Source of the DNA: Saccharospirillum alexandrii
GTDB lineage: Bacteria; Pseudomonadota; Gammaproteobacteria; Pseudomonadales; Natronospirillaceae
DNA length: 64,000 nucleotides
NCBI RefSeq assembly: GCF_004000275.1
Contig: NZ_RCIP01000001.1
Span: 1,691,996 to 1,755,995, forward strand
Direction: 5' to 3'
Shown: positions 55,065-64,000 of the stretch, piece by piece
How the letters are laid out: every line of letters starts with the position of its first letter
How positions within the stretch are numbered: the first letter of the stretch is position 1
The notes under the pieces: model-generated
What the model was told of the DNA's origin: nothing
The model's database searches: none
The model's input: the letters and a program-made list of their open reading frames with translations, nothing else
Made by a program: the position numbers and the translations under genes

Positions 55065-57011
55065 ATGGCTGGCCTAATTCCCAACGATTTCATCGATGAC
55101 CTGCTCGAACGCACCGACATCGTCGAGATCATCGGTCATCGTGTGCCGCTGAAGAAGAAAGGCAAGGACCACTGGGCCTGCTGCCCCTTCCATAACGAAA
55201 AATCGCCCTCTTTCTCGGTTAACCCGGTAAAACAATTTTATTACTGTTTCGGCTGTGGTGCCTCCGGCACGGCGCTGCGCTTTTTGCAGGAATACGAACG
55301 CCTCAGCTTTCCCGAAGCCGTTGAAGAACTGGCCCGCGCCGCTGGCGTCGAGGTGCCACGCGAAGAACAAAACCCGGCCCAGCAAGCCCAGCAACGCAAA
55401 CGCCGCACGCTCTACGATTTAATGGGCAGCAGCGCTGAGTATTTCGCGCATCAGCTGTTCAACCACCCGGATGCCAGTATAGCCCAGCAATACGTTCTTG
55501 GCCGAGGCCTGAGCGAAGAGGTTATTCAACGCTACCAAATCGGCTACGCGCCGCCTGGCTGGCAAAACCTGATCCAGCATTTCGCCGGAACCGAACAAAG
55601 CGCCGAGCAGCTACTTGCCACCGGCATGATGGTGCGCAATGACAAGGGCCGCGAGTACGACCGATTCCGCCAGCGCCTGATGTTCCCGATCCGCGACATT
55701 CGCGGCCGCACCATCGCCTTCGGTGGTCGGGTACTAACGCCCGATGACAAACCCAAATACCTGAACAGCCCGGAAACGCCGATTTTCCACAAGGGCAACG
55801 AGCTCTACGGCCTTTATGAAGCCCGTCAGGCGCTGCGCAACTTCGACAACATCATTATCGTCGAAGGCTATATGGATGTGGTCGCCCTGGCACAGTTTGG
55901 GGTTAAAAACGCCGTCGCGACCCTGGGTACGGCAACCAGCTCGACTCACATTCAACGGCTGTTCAAGCTGACCCCGGAAATCATTTTCTGTTTTGATGGC
56001 GACGAAGCCGGGCGCCGGGCCGCGTTGCGCGCCCTGGAAAACGCCCTGCCGGAAGTGCGGGACGGCCAGCAGGCCAAGTTTCTGTTCCTGCCCGAGGGCG
56101 AAGACCCGGACACCCTGGTACGCAACGAGGGGTTTGAAGGGTTTCAGCGCCGCGTCAAGCAGTCACAAAGCCTGGCCGACTTTCTGTTTCAGCATCTGCA
56201 GACCCAGACCGACATGACCACACTGGAAGGCAAGGCTCGCCTGGCCAGCCTGGCTAGAGGCTGGATCGAGCCGATGCCCGAGGGTATTTTGCGGCAATTG
56301 CTGATGCAGCAGTTGTCGAACCTGGTTGGCCTGTCGGTTGAGCAGATTCTGACGACTCATGCCCCGGTTAAACCCGTGATACCGGAGCCGGTAAAACCCC
56401 GCTCCGAGCCGGCAGACCAGAACCCTGACCTGGCGATGCCGGATGACTGGATGCCCAGTTATGACGGGCCAATGAACGATTATGAGTCCGAGTACGGCTC
56501 TGGTGACTACGCCGGAGACACCACAGGCTCCGGTCGACCCAAACCGGCCAGCCGGGCCAATTTGGGCGTGCAGTTCAGTCTGGTGCATCGCTGCCTGGCC
56601 TGGCTGATTCGTCACCCACACCTGGCCAACGAACTGAATCTGGAGCAACTGGAACATTTGCCCGAACAAGAGGGCAAGGCGCTGCTCAGCCGCGTGGTGC
56701 GACTGCTGCAGGAAGCCCCCAGGGCCGATATCTATCATGCCTTCGACTACCTGTGTCAGCACGGCTTGCGCGACACGCTGGCGCCCATTGCGGCATCCGA
56801 CTATCTTTGGCTGGAGGAACACACATCCGACACCGACCCGATGACATTAGCCCGCGCAGAGCTTGAAAAACTGGTAACCGCCCTAACCAAGAGGGCACCT
56901 GATGCCGAGTACGAAACACTCAAACGGCGCATCATCATCGAAAGAGACCCTTCCATCACTCCGGAAGACAAGCGGCGCTTTTTAGAGCTGCAGAAGAAAC
57001 GCAAACTGTGA
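55065..57011 (+). CDS. dnaG: DNA primase
   Basis: Makes RNA primers at the replication fork. 648 residues from ATG 55065 (GAGGA 6 nt upstream). The zinc finger is CCPFHNEKSPSFSV...YYCFGCGASG (~40-65), followed by the polymerase core with TOPRIM motifs IIIVEGYMDVVAL and FCFDGDEAGRRA, and a C-terminal helicase-binding domain (~510-648). A possible TATAAT -10 lies at 55021-55026. Confidence 0.97.
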   Translation: MAGLIPNDFIDDLLERTDIVEIIGHRVPLKKKGKDHWACCPFHNEKSPSFSVNPVKQFYYCFGCGASGTALRFLQEYERLSFPEAVEELARAAGVEVPREEQNPAQQAQQRKRRTLYDLMGSSAEYFAHQLFNHPDASIAQQYVLGRGLSEEVIQRYQIGYAPPGWQNLIQHFAGTEQSAEQLLATGMMVRNDKGREYDRFRQRLMFPIRDIRGRTIAFGGRVLTPDDKPKYLNSPETPIFHKGNELYGLYEARQALRNFDNIIIVEGYMDVVALAQFGVKNAVATLGTATSSTHIQRLFKLTPEIIFCFDGDEAGRRAALRALENALPEVRDGQQAKFLFLPEGEDPDTLVRNEGFEGFQRRVKQSQSLADFLFQHLQTQTDMTTLEGKARLASLARGWIEPMPEGILRQLLMQQLSNLVGLSVEQILTTHAPVKPVIPEPVKPRSEPADQNPDLAMPDDWMPSYDGPMNDYESEYGSGDYAGDTTGSGRPKPASRANLGVQFSLVHRCLAWLIRHPHLANELNLEQLEHLPEQEGKALLSRVVRLLQEAPRADIYHAFDYLCQHGLRDTLAPIAASDYLWLEEHTSDTDPMTLARAELEKLVTALTKRAPDAEYETLKRRIIIERDPSITPEDKRRFLELQKKRKL

Positions 57012-57151
57012 CAGGGCAAATCTGTGACCAGAAACTGACTTCGGCCAGGGTCTACAGCCCATTGTCCTGCTGGCGCTCCCTGGTGGGCGTACGAACCCGA
57101 CCTGACTCAGGTCTTTCAATGCAGCCAATGACAGGCCGCATTGATCAAAAA

Positions 57152-57180
57152 TTGGCTAACCCTTTGATTTACGGTAAACT
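57152..57180 (+). promoter_or_regulatory. Candidate sigma-70 promoter of rpoD
   Basis: TTGGCT at 57152-57157, 17-bp spacer, TAAACT at 57175-57180; 50 bp before the rpoD ATG. It would allow rpoD expression apart from dnaG. Confidence 0.5.
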
Positions 57181-57230
57181 AAAGGGCTATTTGCCTTCGC
57201 ATGATCCACTACTGAACTTACAGGGTTTCT

Positions 57231-59078
<1,848 letters not shown>

Positions 59079-59094
59079 TCGAACACGTCAGACT

Positions 59095-59124
59095 GAAAAA
59101 CCGCGCTCCGGCGCGGTTTTTTTA
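59095..59124 (+). terminator. Rho-independent terminator of rpoD
   Basis: CCGCGC-TCCG-GCGCGG hairpin at 59101-59116 followed by seven T residues, starting 22 bp after the rpoD stop. Confidence 0.9.
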
Positions 59125-59138
59125 TGCCTGTCGTTGTT

Positions 59139-59342
59139 AACTCAAGTTTCGGAGTTCGGAGGCGGCTGGGTGGCATTGGTCCGCATCGGCTACCGGGGTT
59201 GGCCCTGTGGGGTCGGCGTAAACCCGTCCATGGCGGTCCGACGTCTCGGGCCTAGATCGCAGCATCCATGCTGCGAACTACCCGACAGGACCAACCCCGG
59301 CAGCCGCCGCTTGTCACCTCAGCGAACTCCGAAACTTGAGTT
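59139..59342 (-). repeat. Structured dispersed repeat, copy F (short form with outer shell)
   Basis: Outer shell AACTCAAGTTTCGG at 59139-59152 and its exact complement at 59329-59342. The arm stem is about 59188-59212 with 59280-59304. The core reads on the minus strand: hairpin GCAGCATGGATGCTGC, CTAGG, CCATGGACGGGTTTACGCC. It is in the opposite orientation to copies C-E. Confidence 0.87.
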
Positions 59343-59431
59343 AAGTCCCAATAACAGCCACAAACCAGAAGGTTCGCGCCCTTCCGGCATTGCGGTACAC
59401 TTGGGCTTCAGGCACTACAACGATAAAACCC

Positions 59432-61636
59432 ATGCCGCTAACTGCATCCCTTCAGGCGTTACGAAAACGCGGACAACCCGGTCGCTGGGCCAAGTCGCTG
59501 CCGTTCTGGCTGATTGCCGGGCTGGGCCTGGTTCTGGTGGTGCTGGTATTGGCTCAGCGCAGCCTGATGCAATTGGACATCGCCCAGGCGTCAGAGCGGG
59601 CGCAGCAACGGCTTGGCGCCTTTGAAACCTCACTTTCGGCGTCTATCGACCGGCACCTGTACCTGCCCCACATTCTGGCCAACGACCCGCGTATCGTTAC
59701 TGCCCTGGCACAACGAGACCCGGAGCAACCGGCTGTCGAGAATTCAACGGAAACCTCCATTCTGTTGCGCACCATCAAGCGCCAGGCCGGGGCCGATGAG
59801 ATTTTCCTGATGGACCCGACGGGCATGACTCAGTGGTCCAGTAATTTCGAGACCGAATTCAGCTTTGTCGGGTCCAACTATGCCTTCAGACCCTATTTTC
59901 GCGATGCCATTAACGGCAAGCCAGGGTTCTATTTCGCGGTGGGCGCCACCTCAGGTATTCCGGGCCTGTTTTTATCGGCACCGGTGCGAGCCAGCGACAA
60001 TTCGATCCTGGGCGTCATCGTGGTCAAGATTAACCTGCAACCACTGGAGCAAAGCTGGCAGGCTTCTGGCGACAGTGTTTGGGTGACCGATCAGGAAGGC
60101 ATCATTTTTCTGTCGTCGGCACCGCGCTGGCATTACTTCGCCACCCGGCCGCTGAGCGAAGTGCATCAGGACCAGCTCGCCCGCACCCGGCAGTTCGGGC
60201 AGGACCCGGTGAAGCAATTGCAACCGGTTACGGAATGGCAGTCGGAACGCTGGTCTACGTTTGATCTCGGAAGCGATGGAACCCAGCTGGTCTTTGCCTC
60301 CAACATCGACGACTACCCCTGGCAAATGCACCTGCGTGAGCCTCTGGCCGAAGCCCAGGCCCGCGTTCGCGCCCGACAGAGCCTGGTGTTGATTGGCTAC
60401 GCCACCCTGGCCGGTGCATTGCTCTACTACCGGGAGCGCCGGCGCCGCACCGAGGCTCAGCGCGCCATCAGTCGGCTGACGGCCGAGCGCGAGCACCATC
60501 AGCGCGCCATTATTCAGAATACCGATGCGGGCCTGCTGAATCTTGACGACCAGTTTCGCCCCTTGTTCATCAATGAGCAGGCGCGTCGTCTCTTTGCGTT
60601 GTCGGAAAACGATCTGAATCACCGGCCCGGTCAGTTGCTGACGCCCTGGCAACCGGGGCAGTACGGCCAAGCCCCGGTCCGTGCCGAAGGCTTGCGCACC
60701 GATGGCAGCCGCTTTCCGGTGCTCTACACCCTGAACCCGATTCGGGTTGGCTCGGCTCGGGAATATATTGTGACGGTGCAGGACATCACCGAACTGACCG
60801 CGACCCAGCAAGCCCTGGAAGAGGCCAATATGGCGCTGGAACAGCGTGTGGAAGAGCGCACCCGCGACTTGCAGCAGGCTCAGGCAGCCCTCGCCCAGAA
60901 CCAGAAGCTGGCAGCCCTGGGCCGTATGTCGTCAGCCATTGCCCATGAATTGAACCAACCCATCACGGCTCTGTCGAACTACGCTGCCAGCAGCCATTTA
61001 TTGCTGCAACGCGGCAAGCTCGACGCCGTTGGCACCAATCTCGGCAAGATTGAAGATCTGGTCACCCGGTTGTCGAATCTATCTCGTCAGCTACGTATCT
61101 TTTCCGGCAAGCGCAATACCGGCGCGACACCGGTCACCCTGGAAGGGCCGATACGCTACGCGCTGGAACTGCTGAGGCCGAGACTGGTGGCCGCCAACAT
61201 TGACTGCCAGCTCTCGATACACTCTGATCGTCTGGTACAGGCCAATACCATGATGCTGGAGCAAATTGTGGTGAACCTGATCAGCAACGCGATAGACGCA
61301 CTGGCTGAGGCCAGACAACGACGCATTGTCATTACTCTGGAGCACGCCACCTCGGCTTCATCGCAATCGGGTAACGACACGCCACTCACTCTGTCGATTC
61401 GCGATACCGGCCCTGGTATCCCGGCCGACAAGCTGGTGCATATCTTTGAACCTTTCTACACCACCAAAGCCGTCGGCGATGGCATGGGGCTCGGGCTCGC
61501 GATCAGTTACAATCTGGCGAGCGACCTGGGTGCGGAACTGACGGTCGACAGCCAGCAAGGGCAAGGTACCGTCTTCCATCTGAGCTTTGCGCACTCCATT
61601 AGCCCCGCAGTATTGCAATCCGAGGCAACGAAATGA
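59432..61636 (+). CDS. dctB: DctB-like C4-dicarboxylate sensor kinase
   Basis: 734 residues from ATG 59432; an in-frame ATG 42 nt upstream would lengthen the N-tail. One membrane helix (~20-42), a periplasmic double-Cache region (~50-290, FLMDPTGMTQWSSN, NYAFRPYFRDAINGKPGFYFAVGATSGIPGLFLSAPV), a second helix (~310-330), PAS (~365-465), coiled coil, HisKA with H505 (SAIAHELNQPITALSNY) and HATPase (NLISNAIDAL, GMGLGLAISY). The Cache sequence fits the DctB group that senses succinate, fumarate and malate. Overlaps dctD by ATGA. No dctA or dctPQM transporter is next to it. Confidence 0.87.
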   Translation: MPLTASLQALRKRGQPGRWAKSLPFWLIAGLGLVLVVLVLAQRSLMQLDIAQASERAQQRLGAFETSLSASIDRHLYLPHILANDPRIVTALAQRDPEQPAVENSTETSILLRTIKRQAGADEIFLMDPTGMTQWSSNFETEFSFVGSNYAFRPYFRDAINGKPGFYFAVGATSGIPGLFLSAPVRASDNSILGVIVVKINLQPLEQSWQASGDSVWVTDQEGIIFLSSAPRWHYFATRPLSEVHQDQLARTRQFGQDPVKQLQPVTEWQSERWSTFDLGSDGTQLVFASNIDDYPWQMHLREPLAEAQARVRARQSLVLIGYATLAGALLYYRERRRRTEAQRAISRLTAEREHHQRAIIQNTDAGLLNLDDQFRPLFINEQARRLFALSENDLNHRPGQLLTPWQPGQYGQAPVRAEGLRTDGSRFPVLYTLNPIRVGSAREYIVTVQDITELTATQQALEEANMALEQRVEERTRDLQQAQAALAQNQKLAALGRMSSAIAHELNQPITALSNYAASSHLLLQRGKLDAVGTNLGKIEDLVTRLSNLSRQLRIFSGKRNTGATPVTLEGPIRYALELLRPRLVAANIDCQLSIHSDRLVQANTMMLEQIVVNLISNAIDALAEARQRRIVITLEHATSASSQSGNDTPLTLSIRDTGPGIPADKLVHIFEPFYTTKAVGDGMGLGLAISYNLASDLGAELTVDSQQGQGTVFHLSFAHSISPAVLQSEATK

Positions 61637-62997
61637 TTTCCGACACTACGGCCGTCATCATCGACGATGACCCTGAGGTTCTGGCCTCACTGGAACAATG
61701 GCTGGATCTGGCCGACGTGCAGGTTCATACCTTTGCCAGTGCCGATGCTGCCCTGCCGCTGCTGACCCCCGATTTCGGCGGCGTCGTGGTCAGCGACATC
61801 CGCATGCCGGGCATGGATGGCATGAGCCTGCTCAAGGCCGTCGACCCCTCGATCCCGGTGATACTGATCACCGGCCATGGTGGCATCGCCCAGGCGGTGG
61901 AGGCGATGAAACTCGGTGCCTTCGACTTTATTGAAAAACCCTACAAGCCAGACCGCCTGATCGACATGATTCAGCGGGCCAGCGAGCAACGCCGGGTGCA
62001 CCTGGCGACCCAGCCGCACCATACCCAGGCCGACAATGACGAACTGGCCGACACCATCATTGGGGATTCTGACCCGATTCGCACATTGCGTCAGCACATT
62101 CAGGCGCTGGCCCGGGTAAACGCCGATGTGATCATCTCCGGCGAAACCGGCACGGGCAAGGAACTGGTCGCGCGTAGCCTGCATCGGCTCAGCATTCGCC
62201 AGCAAGCGCCTTTCGTCGCCATCAACGTCGCAGCCATTCCCGAAAACCTGCTCGAAAGTGAACTCTTTGGCCATGAAGCCGGCGCCTTCACCGGTGCCCA
62301 GAAACAACGCAAGGGCATATTCGAAGCCGCCCACAAAGGCACGCTGTTTCTCGATGAAATTGAAAGCATGCCGATGGCGTTTCAGATCAAGCTGTTGCGC
62401 GTACTGCAGGAACGCGAAGTCGTTCGGGTTGGCTCCCATACACCGATTCCATTCAACGTGCGCATCCTCAGCGCCACCAAGGAAGACCTGCGCAAGGCCG
62501 CCAACGAAGGCCGCTTTCGCGAAGACTTGTATTACCGGCTGATGGTCGCCGAAATCCAGCTACCGCCACTGCGCGAACGCCCGCGCGACATTCCCGTATT
62601 GTTCAGCCACTTCATGCACGAAGCCAGCGAACAGAACCAGATACCCGTGCCGGAACTCAGCTACGAGGACCTGGTCGCCCTGGAACTGCACGACTGGCCC
62701 GGCAACGTGCGCGAACTGCGGCACACCGCCGAGCGCTATCTGCTGACGCGCAGCTTTAATCAGGTCTCGGTATCCGAGCTGCTGCAATTGGGTTCCAGCA
62801 ACCGGGGCAATGCACACAGCGGCGAAGGGTCACTCTCGGCCCGGTTGGAACAGGTCGAAAAAGCATTAATTAGCGCCGAACTGAGCCACCACCAAGGCAA
62901 CATCAAGGCGGTGATGGAGGTGCTCGACCTGCCGCGCCGCACCCTGAACCAGAAAATGCAGAAATACGGGCTCAAACGCGAAGCCTTCACCCACTGA
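61633..62997 (+). CDS. dctD: DctD-like sigma-54 response regulator
   Basis: 454 residues: receiver with D55 (VVVSDIRMPGMDGM), AAA+ ATPase with GETGTGKE (~174) and the sigma-54 loop GAFTGA, LFLDEIESMP, and a Fis-type HTH at the C-terminus (SHHQGNIKAVMEVLDLPRRTLNQKMQKYGL). Activates sigma-54 promoters of dicarboxylate uptake genes in related systems. Partner of the preceding kinase by 4-bp overlap. The targets must lie outside the window. Confidence 0.9.
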   Translation: MISDTTAVIIDDDPEVLASLEQWLDLADVQVHTFASADAALPLLTPDFGGVVVSDIRMPGMDGMSLLKAVDPSIPVILITGHGGIAQAVEAMKLGAFDFIEKPYKPDRLIDMIQRASEQRRVHLATQPHHTQADNDELADTIIGDSDPIRTLRQHIQALARVNADVIISGETGTGKELVARSLHRLSIRQQAPFVAINVAAIPENLLESELFGHEAGAFTGAQKQRKGIFEAAHKGTLFLDEIESMPMAFQIKLLRVLQEREVVRVGSHTPIPFNVRILSATKEDLRKAANEGRFREDLYYRLMVAEIQLPPLRERPRDIPVLFSHFMHEASEQNQIPVPELSYEDLVALELHDWPGNVRELRHTAERYLLTRSFNQVSVSELLQLGSSNRGNAHSGEGSLSARLEQVEKALISAELSHHQGNIKAVMEVLDLPRRTLNQKMQKYGLKREAFTH

Positions 62998-63018
62998 ATT
63001 TAACAAAGCCGACCCGAT

Positions 63019-63690
63019 ATGACCGCCCTGTTCGATGCACTGCAAAACCGACGATCCACCCGCCGCTTCCTCGACAAACCCATCGAAAAAGCGACCCTGG
63101 AACGCATTCTGACCAGCGCCCGGCGCGCTCCCAGCGGCGCTAACCTGCAACCGGGCTTCGCCTATTTGCTCGCTGGCGAGCCACTGACCCAGCTCAGTGA
63201 CCGCCTCTGCGAGGCTTTCGAACAGTCCGACACCCGACCGGAAGAATACGACTACTTCCCCCAACCCATGCCCGCCTACCTGAAAGCCCGCCAGCGGGAA
63301 GTCGGTTACGCCCTCTACAACAGCCTGGGCATCGCCCGCCGCGACATTCCCGGCCGCCTGGCCCAACACCGGCGCAATTTCCACTTCTTCGACGCCCCGG
63401 TCGGCCTGGTCATCACCATCGAGCGCGCCATGGGCAAAGGCTGCTACATGGATCTGGGCATGTTCATCCAGTCCATCTTCCTGGCAGCCAAAGGCGAAGG
63501 CGTCGACAGCTGCGGTATAGGCGCCCTGGCCAGCTACCCACACATCATTCGCGAGCAACTCTCCCTCCCCGACAACGAAGTCGTCGTCTGCGGCATGGCC
63601 CTCGGCTACGGCGACCCGTCAGCACCCGAAAACCAATTCGAAACGCCTCGCGCTCCACTCGACGAATATACGCGGTTCCTTGGGTTCTGA
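63019..63690 (+). CDS. Nitroreductase-family flavoprotein
   Basis: 223 residues: FDALQNRRSTRRFLDKPIEKATLERIL, ARRAPSGANLQPGFAYL (FMN phosphate site) and a C-terminal VVCGMALGYGDP. FMN- and NAD(P)H-dependent reductases of this family act on nitro compounds, quinones or enones; the substrate cannot be inferred. It follows dctD by 21 bp and may be co-transcribed. Confidence 0.88.
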   Translation: MTALFDALQNRRSTRRFLDKPIEKATLERILTSARRAPSGANLQPGFAYLLAGEPLTQLSDRLCEAFEQSDTRPEEYDYFPQPMPAYLKARQREVGYALYNSLGIARRDIPGRLAQHRRNFHFFDAPVGLVITIERAMGKGCYMDLGMFIQSIFLAAKGEGVDSCGIGALASYPHIIREQLSLPDNEVVVCGMALGYGDPSAPENQFETPRAPLDEYTRFLGF

Positions 63691-63696
63691 GGGTTT

Positions 63697-63766
63697 TCGT
63701 TTTCGGCTGTGGTTGAATTTATTGGTGGCTGTCGTTTTCGACTGTGGTTGAATTACCTGGTGGCAT
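63697..63766 (+). repeat. Tandem 35-bp direct repeat
   Basis: Two adjacent units (63697-63731, 63732-63766), each with TCGTTTTCG, CTGTGGTTGAATT and TGGTGGC, differing at a few bases. Directly after the nitroreductase stop. Confidence 0.7.
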
Positions 63767-63772
63767 GAGTCC

Positions 63773-63879
63773 GGGGTACAGGGCGGTTCCCTGCTGCCAC
63801 CGTTCAGAGGCACATCCTTGTGCCACTTCACGGGACGCGGGCGTCCTGCCCGCTGCTGCAGGGAACCGCCCTGCACCCC
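63773..63879. repeat. Large imperfect palindrome, distinct from the A-G family
   Basis: Outer arms with GGGCGGTTCCCTGC (left) and GCAGGGAACCGCCC (right) pair over about 20 bp. Inside are hairpins GGCACA/TGTGCC and GCGGGC/GCCCGC. It shares the stem-enclosing-hairpins plan but not the core motifs of the other family. Single copy in this window. Confidence 0.7.
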
Positions 63880-63959
63880 TGTAATATCAAATTACTTTTA
63901 CGACTTAGCCTTCGGTCATTTTCCTAGCTGTTGAACTTAAAGCTAGTGTTGGCACGAAA

Positions 63960-64000
63960 CCAAGTGTCGGCTGCCGGGTAGTGATATCCGGGGTAGTCTG
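63960..64000 (+). repeat. Structured dispersed repeat, copy G (cut by window end)
   Basis: Starts CCAAGTGTCGG like copy A, then GCCGGG, a variable segment and GGGGTAGTCTG. Only the left arm and the first core bases are in the window. Confidence 0.75.

Overview
The window reads as a chromosomal segment of a moderately GC-rich marine-type gammaproteobacterium. It is close to Pseudomonas in gene order but is not Pseudomonas. Three blocks copy Pseudomonas synteny: PilZ-like gene-fimX-serB; gluQ-cbrX-cbrA-cbrB-crcZ-pcnB-folK-panB-panC-panD-pgi; and folK-folB-tsaD/rpsU-yqeY-dnaG-rpoD. An MSHA-type pilin operon, a MotY-type flagellar stator partner and a dense family of dispersed structured repeats suggest an Oceanospirillales/Saccharospirillaceae-like lineage. 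That placement is inference; no rRNA or tRNA gene was seen.

Layout. 1-1608: efp (cut by the window edge) diverges from epmB, the enzyme that makes the beta-lysine for EF-P. 1872-7424: PilZ-like protein, fimX, then serB and a 59-residue ORF on the minus strand. 7693-11224: an AhpA/YtjB-like membrane protein, a heme-type ABC permease and ATPase (HmuUV-like) and a Rieske ferredoxin, mostly with ATGA overlaps. 11501-16956: aminotransferase, gluQ, and a sensor kinase with an HD-GYP response regulator. 17053-28652: cbrX-cbrA-cbrB, a CrcZ-like A-rich small RNA with a sigma-54 promoter and a CbrB-type upstream site, then pcnB, folK, panBCD and pgi. 28844-31235: a Fur box followed by two paralogous iron-type binding proteins flanking a VOC protein. 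31566-39668: an MSHA-like operon (mshA, C, D, O, P, Q) with a near-consensus sigma-54 promoter and an AT-rich start. 39665-47192: small unknown gene, motY, rnt, thiamine-binding protein, fadE, trxA, LysR regulator, 2-Cys peroxiredoxin. 47443-53601: ybbP-ybbA against tesA, then tsaD-folB-folK. 54082-59078: rpsU, yqeY, dnaG, rpoD. 59432-63690: dctB-dctD and a nitroreductase.

The regulatory core is carbon control. CbrA (transporter-like sensor kinase) and CbrB (sigma-54 activator) lie just before a region with a matching CbrB-type site, an IHF-like site, a -24/-12 promoter and five A-rich Hfq/Crc-type clusters. In Pseudomonas this arrangement produces CrcZ, the RNA that titrates Hfq-Crc and relieves catabolite repression.

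The most unusual feature is a family of at least seven intergenic palindromic elements of about 100-260 bp, at 11.3, 26.7, 46.3, 51.4, 53.7, 59.2 and 63.96 kb. Each has a long outer stem whose middle sequence differs between copies while base pairing is kept, around a conserved asymmetric core. Long and short forms differ by a hairpin-bearing insert, and some copies carry a further terminal inverted repeat. I do not recognise this family by name.
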